This document shows positions 52,735 through 59,020 of a stretch of 59,020 nucleotides of DNA, one piece after another. Source of the DNA: Pyxidicoccus fallax (lineage in GTDB: Bacteria; Myxococcota; Myxococcia; Myxococcales; Myxococcaceae); NCBI RefSeq assembly GCF_012933655.1, contig NZ_JABBJJ010000034.1, forward strand, positions 1 to 59,020, in the 5' to 3' direction. Position 1 is the stretch's first letter, and each line of letters begins with the position of its first letter. The notes beneath the pieces are model-generated. The model was not told the DNA's origin, searched no databases, and worked only from the letters and a program-made list of their open reading frames with translations. The position numbers and the translations under genes were made by a program.

Positions 52735-53844
52735 TCAGTAGAGCTGCTGCAGCTCGGCTCCGGGGTAGTAGTGGGAAAGAATCTCCTGGTAGTCCCAGCC
52801 ATCGTCGGCGAGCGCCTTCGCGCCCCACTGGCAGAAACCGGCCCCGTGGCCATAACCGCGTCCGGAGAACACATAACCCCGGTCGGTGCGCTCCACCTCG
52901 AAGTCCAGACTCTTGAGGCGCGTGTAGCCGAGCCGCCGCCGCAGCTCCACCCCGCCCATCGAGGCGCCATCGCCGAGGGTGACGCTCAGCACCCTTCGGG
53001 TGGGCGTACGGCCCGACACGCGCAGGCCCTGGGCGGGGTGCTTGAGGGCGGACTTCACCTCGGCGTCGGACATGGAGGCCTTCCACCGGCTGGCGGGCAG
53101 CTTGCCGCAGGGGCAGTCGACGGGCTGGAGGTACGGGAGGTCGCGCTGGAGTGCGTCGTGGCCGGACTCGGTGCGGCCACCGCAGGAGGCGTGGAAGTAG
53201 GCCTCGATGGGGGCCAGCTCGTAGGTGAGCACCTGGCCGCGGGTGGCCTCCACGGCGGCCAGGGTGCGCGGGTCCTCGCGGTTGACGCCGCCGTACACCT
53301 GGTGGAGCACGCTGCTGCCGAGGTGGAAGGCGTTGCTGTAGGCCTCCAGCTTCTTGTGCAGGGCGTAGGTGCGGGCGGCCACGGCCTGGGCCTTGAGGGC
53401 CTCGGGCGGGAAGGACACGGGCATCTCGCTGCCGAGCACCGCGGCGAGGTAGTCCTCCAGGGGGATGACGTTGATGAGCTGGAGTCCGTCGCGGTAGGGG
53501 CGGACGACGACGTCGCCGCGCACCTGGGCGCCGCCGGCCTTGATGGGCTCATCGCCGGGGACCCCGGCGTCGCTGGAGGCGGCGGCACCGGCGCGGAAGC
53601 GTACCGAGCCGTCCACGACGGGCGCGCCATTGACCTCCAGCTTCGCGCCCCGGCGCCGGATGACGGCCTGTCCGGAGGGAATGGGGACGAAGGAGGCGTC
53701 CTCGCTGTCGGGGCCGAAGGCGAGCCCGCGGCCGCTCACCTTCACCTCACCGCCGGTGTCCTCGATGGCGATGCGAAGGGTCTCCACGGCGAGCGCGCGC
53801 AGCGGGGCGAGCAGCAGCAGGACGAGCGCAACAGGTCGCAACAT
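52735..53844 (-). CDS. SpoIID/LytB-domain protein
   Basis: A 369-residue exported protein (signal LRPVALVLLLLAPLRALA). It has the SpoIID motif set: VIPLEDYLAAVLGSEMPVSFPPEALKAQAVAARTYAL, then ATRGQVLTYELAPIEAYFHASCGGRTES, GHGAGFCQWGAKALADDGWDYQEILSHYYPGA. SpoIID is a peptidoglycan lytic transglycosylase needed for Bacillus spore engulfment; Gram-negative homologues often modify the wall. ATG 53844 is chosen by the signal. Stop is 60 bases from queA start; same direction. Role in myxospores is only a guess. Confidence 0.88.
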   Translation of the reverse strand: MLRPVALVLLLLAPLRALAVETLRIAIEDTGGEVKVSGRGLAFGPDSEDASFVPIPSGQAVIRRRGAKLEVNGAPVVDGSVRFRAGAAASSDAGVPGDEPIKAGGAQVRGDVVVRPYRDGLQLINVIPLEDYLAAVLGSEMPVSFPPEALKAQAVAARTYALHKKLEAYSNAFHLGSSVLHQVYGGVNREDPRTLAAVEATRGQVLTYELAPIEAYFHASCGGRTESGHDALQRDLPYLQPVDCPCGKLPASRWKASMSDAEVKSALKHPAQGLRVSGRTPTRRVLSVTLGDGASMGGVELRRRLGYTRLKSLDFEVERTDRGYVFSGRGYGHGAGFCQWGAKALADDGWDYQEILSHYYPGAELQQLY

Positions 53845-53895
53845 GGACGGGAAGTGTAGGTGCGTGGGTACGCGCCTCAAGAAAACGGCCGGCGG

Positions 53896-54468
53896 ATGGA
53901 GGAGAATGCCGCACCCGTGACGTCCTCCGTGCCCGACGCCTCCCGCCTGTCCCCTCGTGCCCTCATCGCGGCCCTGCGAGCGCTGGAGCCCCGCCCGTCC
54001 GCGCTGCTCGTGCGCCGGCTGGTGCAGGACCGCCCCCTGAAGGAGTGCGCGGCGTTCTACGGCGTTTCGGAGGAGGCGTTCTCGGTGCTGCTGCTGCGCG
54101 CGGCCCTCTCGCTGGCACGGGAGGTGGGGCTGCCCGCGCGCGAGCCGGCCGGGGAGGAGGAAGAGGCGGCCTGGGCGCGGATGCTGTCGAAGGCGCTGGG
54201 GCGGGAGGACGCCCGGTTCCCCACGGCGCTGGTGCCCGTGGTGGAGCTGTGCCAGCGACTGCGAGATGACGGGGCCGAGGTGGCCGCGGGCATGGAGGCG
54301 GCGGCGCGGGAGGACGCGGCGTCACCGGGCCGGCGCCGGGAGGACCTGCTGCGGCGGCTCGCGGTGGCCGCGCTGCTGGCGCTCACCGCGTACCTGTATC
54401 TGTCTCGGGCGGACGAGCCTCCCCGGCGTCCGAACCCTCCGGTGCACACCACGCCCGCGGAGCGCTGA
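53896..54468 (+). CDS. Hypothetical protein with sigma-region-4-like helix-turn-helix and C-terminal anchor
   Basis: A 190-residue protein. Residues about 15-75 (LSPRALIAALRALEPRPSALLVRRLVQDRPLKECAAFYGVSEEAFSVLLLRAALSLA) resemble sigma-factor region 4/HTH, where the 'L.E.A..YGVS..A..VLLLRA' stretch would hold the recognition helix. Residues about 155-175 (LAVAALLALTAYLYLS) form a single transmembrane helix near the C terminus, so the HTH would face the cytoplasm. No signal peptide. ATG 53896; no strong Shine-Dalgarno. Divergent from spoIID-like gene, 51 bases away. Confidence 0.6.
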   Translation: MEENAAPVTSSVPDASRLSPRALIAALRALEPRPSALLVRRLVQDRPLKECAAFYGVSEEAFSVLLLRAALSLAREVGLPAREPAGEEEEAAWARMLSKALGREDARFPTALVPVVELCQRLRDDGAEVAAGMEAAAREDAASPGRRREDLLRRLAVAALLALTAYLYLSRADEPPRRPNPPVHTTPAER

Positions 54469-54522
54469 GGCCCGGGCGCTGGCGCTGGACGGAACGGCTC
54501 GGGGGCGCATATGGGTGGGGCC

Positions 54523-54855
54523 ATGCGTGCTCCCTCCCCTGCCCTGCTGCTGCTCCTGGCCGGCCTCGCCCTGGCTGGCTGCGCGAAGAACGTGGACACC
54601 CGCGTCGCCGGGGATGACGACGCGGCCATCGACTCGGCCTCGGCGAGGCTGGAGGAGCTGAACGCCCGCGCCCAGCAGGAAGGCCTGTCCTGCGCGGACG
54701 AGTGCGACGTGGCCACGCGGACCTGCGCGGTGGCGGAGGAGCTGTGCTCGCTGGTGGAGCGCCACCCGGACCGGGACGACCTGCCGCCGCGCTGCGCCCA
54801 GGGCCGTGAGCAGTGCTCCAGCTCGAAGGACGGCTGCACGCGGTGCGGCGGCTGA
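54523..54855 (+). CDS. Small cysteine-containing lipoprotein
   Basis: A 110-residue lipoprotein (signal ends LALAGC). The mature part has a helix (IDSASARLEELNARAQ) and 9 cysteines (CADECDVATRTCAVAEELC, CAQGREQC, CTRCGG), likely disulfide-bonded. ATG 54523 (MRAPS) is preferred to the ATG at 54511. Unknown function. Confidence 0.65.
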   Translation: MRAPSPALLLLLAGLALAGCAKNVDTRVAGDDDAAIDSASARLEELNARAQQEGLSCADECDVATRTCAVAEELCSLVERHPDRDDLPPRCAQGREQCSSSKDGCTRCGG

Positions 54856-54930
54856 GTCGCCCTGTCCCCCAATCGTGCGCCCCCAGGGCCACCGTGCTTA
54901 GATAGTCACCGTACCGACCGAGGTTCCCCC

Positions 54931-55596
54931 ATGTCCACCCGTATCCCGTTGCTGCTGGCCGCTTCGTGGCTCGTCCTGCCGAGCATGGCCCGCGCGCAAG
55001 AAGGCGCCGAGCTGACGCCGGAGAAGGTGGCGCAGATCCGCCACGACGAGACGCAGGCGGTGGCGAAGGTGAACGAGGAGTTCGGCAACCGCAAGCCCTC
55101 GGAGATGAGCAGCGAGGAGCGCGCGCAGGCCATCGACAAGCAGCAGTCCGCGACGGCGGCGGTGCTGGAGAAGCACGGCGTGTCGGCCAAGGAGTACGCG
55201 CGCTACGAGGCGCGGATGCGTCCCGAGGACAACGTCCGCGCCAAGGCCGAGGAGAAGCGGCTGGAGGAGCGGGCCCAGGCCGCCGCGAAGGCGCCCGCGC
55301 CGGCGGGTGAGAAGGCCCCCGAGGACGTCCCCGTCCAGCTGGGCATCAGCGACGAAGAGCCCGTGGAGCTGGAGGTCGCCGAGGGCGCCGAGCCCGTCGT
55401 CGACGTGGGCGTCCCGGGTGCGGCGGCGCCCGCCAGCGAAGAGGCCGAGGTCGACGCCGTGATGCAGGAGTACAATGCGCTGATGGGGCAGCCGAAGCCC
55501 GCGAAGCGGCCGACGGCGCGCGCCAGCTCCGGCGAGGGCGCCGTGAAGAAGAAGCGCGTGGTGAAGCGGCGGCGCAGCTCGGGCGACGACTCCTGA
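54931..55596 (+). CDS. Exported hypothetical, low-complexity protein
   Basis: A 221-residue protein with a Sec signal (LLLAASWLVLPSMARAQ). Residues 25-125 are helical and charged (LTPEKVAQIRHDETQAVAKVNEEF, EEKRLEERAQAAAKAP), possibly coiled coil. Then an acidic Ala/Pro-rich segment, and a basic end (KKKRVVKRRRSS). No family is recognised. ATG 54931 has GAGG upstream. Confidence 0.6.
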   Translation: MSTRIPLLLAASWLVLPSMARAQEGAELTPEKVAQIRHDETQAVAKVNEEFGNRKPSEMSSEERAQAIDKQQSATAAVLEKHGVSAKEYARYEARMRPEDNVRAKAEEKRLEERAQAAAKAPAPAGEKAPEDVPVQLGISDEEPVELEVAEGAEPVVDVGVPGAAAPASEEAEVDAVMQEYNALMGQPKPAKRPTARASSGEGAVKKKRVVKRRRSSGDDS

Positions 55597-55621
55597 GACG
55601 CCGGAGTCGCCGCCCTGCCCT

Positions 55622-56869
55622 TCAGCCCTTGCGGTAGCCGTACTCGCGGGCCCGGGCCTGCCACACGTCCTCGTACGGGCACGCGCAGTCGGTCTCCTCG
55701 GGCTCCGGGTAGGCGTAGTGCTCGCCCTTGTAGTTGCGGAACACCGTCTCGCGCTCGCCGCGCTCGACGACGTAGTCCGGCTGGAGCGTCACCTTGCCGC
55801 CGCCGCCGGGCAGGTCCACCGCGAGGTGGGGCACGGCGAGGCCGGTGGTGTGCCCGCGGAGCTGCTGGAGGATCTCCAGCCCCTTGGCGATGGGCGTGCG
55901 CAGGTGCTCGCAGCCCTCGGCCACGTCCATCTGGTGCAGGTAGTACGGCCGCACGCGGCTGCGCAGCAGCAGGTGTGACAGCTCCTTGATGATGCGCGCG
56001 TCGGAGTTGATCCGCCGCATCAGCACGGCCTGGTTCTCCACCGGCACGCCGTGGTCCACCAGTCGCTCACACGCCTCTCGCGCCTCGGGCGTCACTTCCT
56101 TCGGGTGGTTGAAGTGGGTGACGACGAAGACCGGCGCATGGCGCCGCAGGGTGCTCGCCAGCGCGTCGGTGACGCGCATGGGCAGCACCACCGGGACGCG
56201 CGTGCCGATGCGAATCATCTCCACGTGGGGAATCTCGCTCAGCGGCCCGAGCAGCTCCTCCAGCCGGGCCTCGCTCAGCAGGAACGGGTCCCCACCGGAG
56301 ATGAGCACGTCGCGCACCTCGGGGTGGCGCCGGACGTACTCGATGCCCCGGCGCATCTGTTCCTTGGAGAGCTCCGCCACCCCGCCCTGGGTGATGCGCC
56401 GCCGCGTGCAGTGCCGGCAGTAGACGGAGCACGTGTCGAGCGCGAGGAAGAGCACCCGGTCCGGATACTTGTGGACGATGCACTCCTCGGGACGCGTCTT
56501 GTCCTCACCGAGCGGGTCGGCCAGCTCGCCCGGACGGATGCGCGCCTCGGCCCTCACGGGGATGGACTGCATGCGCACCGGGCAGAACGGGTGCTCCGGG
56601 TCGATGAGCGACAGGTAGTACGGGCTGATGCCGATGCGGAACAGCGCGGACGTCTCCTGCACGCCGGCGCGCTCGTCGGACGTCAGCGGCACGTAGCGTT
56701 CGAGCTGCTCCAGGCCTCGCACCGCATGCCGCTGGTGCCAGCGCCAGTCCGCCCACTCCGCGTCGGTGGCGGAGGGGAACAGGCGCCGGCGTCCCTCGGC
56801 ACTGAGCGAGGGACGCGGCGAGGTGCCAGGCTCCGGCGGAAGCGTCGCCGGAAGCGCCGAGGAGTCCAT
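55622..56869 (-). CDS. kamA: Lysine 2,3-aminomutase-family radical SAM protein
   Basis: A 415-residue radical SAM enzyme that would move an amino group between alpha and beta carbons, with PLP. The [4Fe-4S] site is LDTCSVYCRHCTRRR (CxxxCxxC); other markers are DVLISGGDPFLLS, IRIGTRVPVVLPMRVT and the C-terminal PYYLHQMDVAEGCEHLRTPIAKGLEI (PLP/substrate region). A late C-x-C (DCACPYED) recalls the Cys site in the tail of lysine 2,3-aminomutase. Its ATG overlaps the upstream gene's stop by one base (TGATG). Size and motifs fit KamA, but substrate (Lys, Glu or beta-Lys) is not certain. Confidence 0.85.
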   Translation of the reverse strand: MDSSALPATLPPEPGTSPRPSLSAEGRRRLFPSATDAEWADWRWHQRHAVRGLEQLERYVPLTSDERAGVQETSALFRIGISPYYLSLIDPEHPFCPVRMQSIPVRAEARIRPGELADPLGEDKTRPEECIVHKYPDRVLFLALDTCSVYCRHCTRRRITQGGVAELSKEQMRRGIEYVRRHPEVRDVLISGGDPFLLSEARLEELLGPLSEIPHVEMIRIGTRVPVVLPMRVTDALASTLRRHAPVFVVTHFNHPKEVTPEAREACERLVDHGVPVENQAVLMRRINSDARIIKELSHLLLRSRVRPYYLHQMDVAEGCEHLRTPIAKGLEILQQLRGHTTGLAVPHLAVDLPGGGGKVTLQPDYVVERGERETVFRNYKGEHYAYPEPEETDCACPYEDVWQARAREYGYRKG

Positions 56870-58239
56870 CACGCGGCCTTCTGCTGCTCCCGCCACCACG
56901 CCTGGCCGGCCTCCGGCAGCGTGTCGATGGGGTCGAAGTACTCGTACTTCCGGTTGAGCGCCTCGGGGTCGTTCGCCTCGATGCCCGTCCGGTAGTTCTT
57001 GGTCCAGTAGGAGATGCCGCGCTCGCGGTCGTACTCCGCCACCTGGTGCACCCAGCGCTTCCCCACGAAGGGCACGTCACAGACGATGCGCGGCGTGGCG
57101 AAGCCCGGCATGTAGCCCATGATGTCGTGCTGGAGCTTCTGCGCCTTGTCCACCGACAGCCGCCAGTGCTCGCTGTTGGGGATCATGTCGCACATGTAGA
57201 AGTAGTACGGCAGGATCTTCGCGTGGTCGAGCAGCGTGAAGCACAGGTCCAGCAGGGCCTGCGGCGTGTCGTTGACCCCGCGCAGCAGCACGCCCTGGTT
57301 GCGCACGTCGCGGAAGCCCATGTCGAGCAGCTTGCGCACCGCCTTGCCCACCAGCGGCGTGAGCTGCTGCGCGCTGTTGACGTGCGTGTGCAGCGCCAGG
57401 TCCACGCCGCGCTCCACGGCCTTCTTCGCCAGCCGGTCCAGCCCCGCGAGCACCTGGTCCTGGAGGAAGTGCTGGGGAATGGCCATCAGCCCCTTGCTGG
57501 CCAGGCGGATGTCCCGGATGTTCGGGATGTCCATCAGCGCGCTGACGAACGGCTCGAGCGACTGGATGGGCAGGTTGGCGATGTCGCCGCCGGAGACGAC
57601 CACGTCGCGCACCGTCGGCGTGCGGCGCAGGTACTCGAGCATCTGCTCGTACCGCTCCTTCTGGCCGATGCCGAACTTGTGCTTCTGCACCTGGGGCACG
57701 TCGTTGCCGACCAGGTCCATGCGGGTGCAGTGGCCGCAGTACTGCGGGCAGGTGGGCAGCATCTCCGCCAGCACCTTGGTGGGGTACCGGTGGGTGAGGC
57801 CCTCGACGACCCACATGTCCGCCTCGTGGAGGCTGTCGCGGCTGGCCTTGGGGTGGTTGGGCCATTCCGTCAGGCGGTCCGCGAATGCCGGCAGCATGTA
57901 ACGACGCACCGGGTCATTCCACAGGTCCTGCAGGTTCATCGTGTTGAGCATCTGCGGCGGGATGAGCAGCGACATGGTCGCCCGCTCCCGCTGGTCGCGC
58001 TCGATGCTCGCCGCGAGGTCCTCCGGCAGCAGGGGCCCGAGGGCCGCCTTCAGCTCCTTGAGGTTCTTGACGGTGTGCTTGCGCTGCCAGACGGAGCTCT
58101 CCCACTCCGCCTCGGTGACGTCCTTGTACCCGGGGATGCGACGCCAGTCGGGTTCAACGAACTCCTTGCGGAGCGGGTACGTGAAGGGCTGTTGAGCAGG
58201 ACCGGCCTCGGCCTTGCTCCGAATAGGCGTCGTTTGCAT
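56869..58239 (-). CDS. Second lysine-2,3-aminomutase-family radical SAM protein
   Basis: A 456-residue radical SAM enzyme with AdoMet-cluster site LPTCPQYCGHCTRMDLVG (CxxxCxxC). It is related to the downstream kamA gene but diverged: GGDIANLP replaces the GGDPF signature, and MIPNSEHWRLSVDKAQKLQHDIMGYMPG replaces the usual tail. It may be a partner with a different amino-acid specificity (for instance a glutamate 2,3-aminomutase-like member), but no substrate can be assigned. ATG 58239 follows AAGGTG. Its stop overlaps the kamA start, so both should be co-translated. Confidence 0.85.
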   Translation of the reverse strand: MQTTPIRSKAEAGPAQQPFTYPLRKEFVEPDWRRIPGYKDVTEAEWESSVWQRKHTVKNLKELKAALGPLLPEDLAASIERDQRERATMSLLIPPQMLNTMNLQDLWNDPVRRYMLPAFADRLTEWPNHPKASRDSLHEADMWVVEGLTHRYPTKVLAEMLPTCPQYCGHCTRMDLVGNDVPQVQKHKFGIGQKERYEQMLEYLRRTPTVRDVVVSGGDIANLPIQSLEPFVSALMDIPNIRDIRLASKGLMAIPQHFLQDQVLAGLDRLAKKAVERGVDLALHTHVNSAQQLTPLVGKAVRKLLDMGFRDVRNQGVLLRGVNDTPQALLDLCFTLLDHAKILPYYFYMCDMIPNSEHWRLSVDKAQKLQHDIMGYMPGFATPRIVCDVPFVGKRWVHQVAEYDRERGISYWTKNYRTGIEANDPEALNRKYEYFDPIDTLPEAGQAWWREQQKAA

Positions 58240-58286
58240 GGCGCATCACCTTAGCGTGCAGCGTTGCGGGCGGGCGTCATACCGCG

Positions 58287-58326
58287 CCGGAGCCCCCTTT
58301 CATCCAACAATCGGAGGGGGCTCCGG
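58287..58326 (-). terminator. Hairpin downstream of the PEGA-domain gene
   Basis: CCGGAGCCCCCT (58287-58298) and AGGGGGCTCCGG (58315-58326) form a perfect 12-bp stem, just past the stop codon of the PEGA gene (58339). Confidence 0.65.
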
Positions 58327-58338
58327 ATGCCCGCTTCC

Positions 58339-59020
58339 TCACTCGATAGGCACGTTGAGCAGCTTGACGAGTTCGTTCTCGACGATGGTCACCGTGACGG
58401 GCTTGGTCGTCTTGCCGTTGAGCCGGAAGGAGACCTTGCGGTTGCCCACCGGCAGCGTCAGCGGAGCACTCAACGGCACGGGCGTCTGGCGGTTCATCTT
58501 CTTGCCGTCGACGATGATTTCCGCGCCCGCGGGCTTGGTGCTGCAGGCGAACTTACCCGTGGCCTTGCTCGGCTTCACGGTGGTCTGCGCCGGAGGGGGC
58601 CTGGGGGTGGGACGCGGCTCGCGCGGCGGCGGCTGGGGACGGTCCTGCTCCTTCGTGAGGTCGAAGGCGACCGTCATCTCCGTATCGCTGCCGTCGGCCG
58701 TGAACTCTCCCGTGTACGGCTTGTAGCCGGCGAGCTTCGCCGTGAACTTGTACTTCTTCCCCGCTTCCAGGTTGGCGGCCCGGGCGGACGGAGTGCGCCC
58801 CAGGCTCTTGCCATTCATGGAAATCTCCGCCCCGTCCCGCCCCTCGAAGATGGCGGCGACCTTCCTGGGCGCGGGAGGCGGCTCGGGCGGCGCAGTCTCC
58901 GCCGTGTTCGAGTCCGGCTCCTCCTCGGTGGAGGGCGGTGGGGCCTCGGGGGACTCGGGCTTGTCGTCGGGCTTCTGAGGGTCTGCGGTGGCGACGGTCG
59001 GCGGCGGAGTGGGGTTGGCC
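58339..59020 (-). CDS. PEGA-domain protein, 5' end beyond the window
   Basis: The frame stays open to the window edge, so the start is missing; at least 226 residues are present. Two PEGA domains are visible: VAAIFEGRDGAEISMNGKSLGRTPS...KLAGYKPYTGEF and GKFACSTKPAGAEIIVDGKKMNRQTPVPL...GNRKVSFRLNGK. They are joined by a Pro-rich linker (PPPREPRPTPRPPPAQ) and preceded by another Pro/Glu-rich stretch. In myxobacteria such C-terminal tandem PEGA domains often follow a Ser/Thr kinase, so an extracytoplasmic sensor part is possible; the rest is not visible. Confidence 0.75.
   Translation of the reverse strand, partial: ANPTPPPTVATADPQKPDDKPESPEAPPPSTEEEPDSNTAETAPPEPPPAPRKVAAIFEGRDGAEISMNGKSLGRTPSARAANLEAGKKYKFTAKLAGYKPYTGEFTADGSDTEMTVAFDLTKEQDRPQPPPREPRPTPRPPPAQTTVKPSKATGKFACSTKPAGAEIIVDGKKMNRQTPVPLSAPLTLPVGNRKVSFRLNGKTTKPVTVTIVENELVKLLNVPIE

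Overview
The window looks like a draft contig from a predatory, fruiting-body-type myxobacterium (Myxococcota, most likely Myxococcaceae or a close relative). This rests on uniformly very high GC, the dominance of secreted and lipobox-bearing proteins, many exported peptidases (two HEIGH-type M57 proteins, M23, trypsin-like, metzincin-like and gluzincin-like), a SpoIID-domain protein and PEGA domains. Assignment is by recognising protein families from sequence, not by database search. No rRNA, tRNA, CRISPR array, insertion sequence or prophage was recognised. Bases 1-54 are not genomic: they match an Illumina Nextera i5 adapter with its index.

Left third (0.4-22.8 kb) is mostly single genes in mixed orientation. 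It holds an outer-membrane-like protein, a TenA/heme-oxygenase-fold protein, a nitroreductase-like protein, a ricin-plus-thaumatin lipoprotein, a WS/DGAT acyltransferase, an esterase, a HEIGH metallopeptidase with three Cys-rich repeats, an EF-hand protein, a trypsin-like protease, an imine-reductase-like enzyme, and a haloalkane-dehalogenase-like lipoprotein divergent from a LysR regulator. The standout is 3771-4265, a TlpA/thioredoxin-like lipoprotein. An in-frame TGA occupies exactly the first catalytic position of the redox motif (Sec-Ser-Ser-Cys), followed at the right distance by a SECIS-like hairpin: a candidate selenoprotein.

Middle (22.9-39.7 kb): an M23-family protein, a second HEIGH peptidase, an AraC/LysE pair, and two paralogous lipoproteins either side of a carboxypeptidase-regulatory-like lipoprotein. 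Then come a di-heme DUF1111-type protein, a metzincin-like lipoprotein, a zinc-ribbon/JAMM-like pair, and a PhzF enzyme divergent from a MocR regulator. Two decayed copies of the phzF 3' end lie just beyond its stop codon.

Right third (39.7-59 kb) is mostly core housekeeping on the minus strand: aspS, recJ, then a co-oriented queA-tgt-yajC-secD-secF cluster for tRNA queuosine and protein export, with a spoIID-like gene upstream. Between them sit a coupled peptidase/outer-membrane-protein pair, a YHS protein and small exported proteins. At the right end are two overlapping lysine-2,3-aminomutase-family radical SAM genes and a PEGA-domain gene that runs off the edge.
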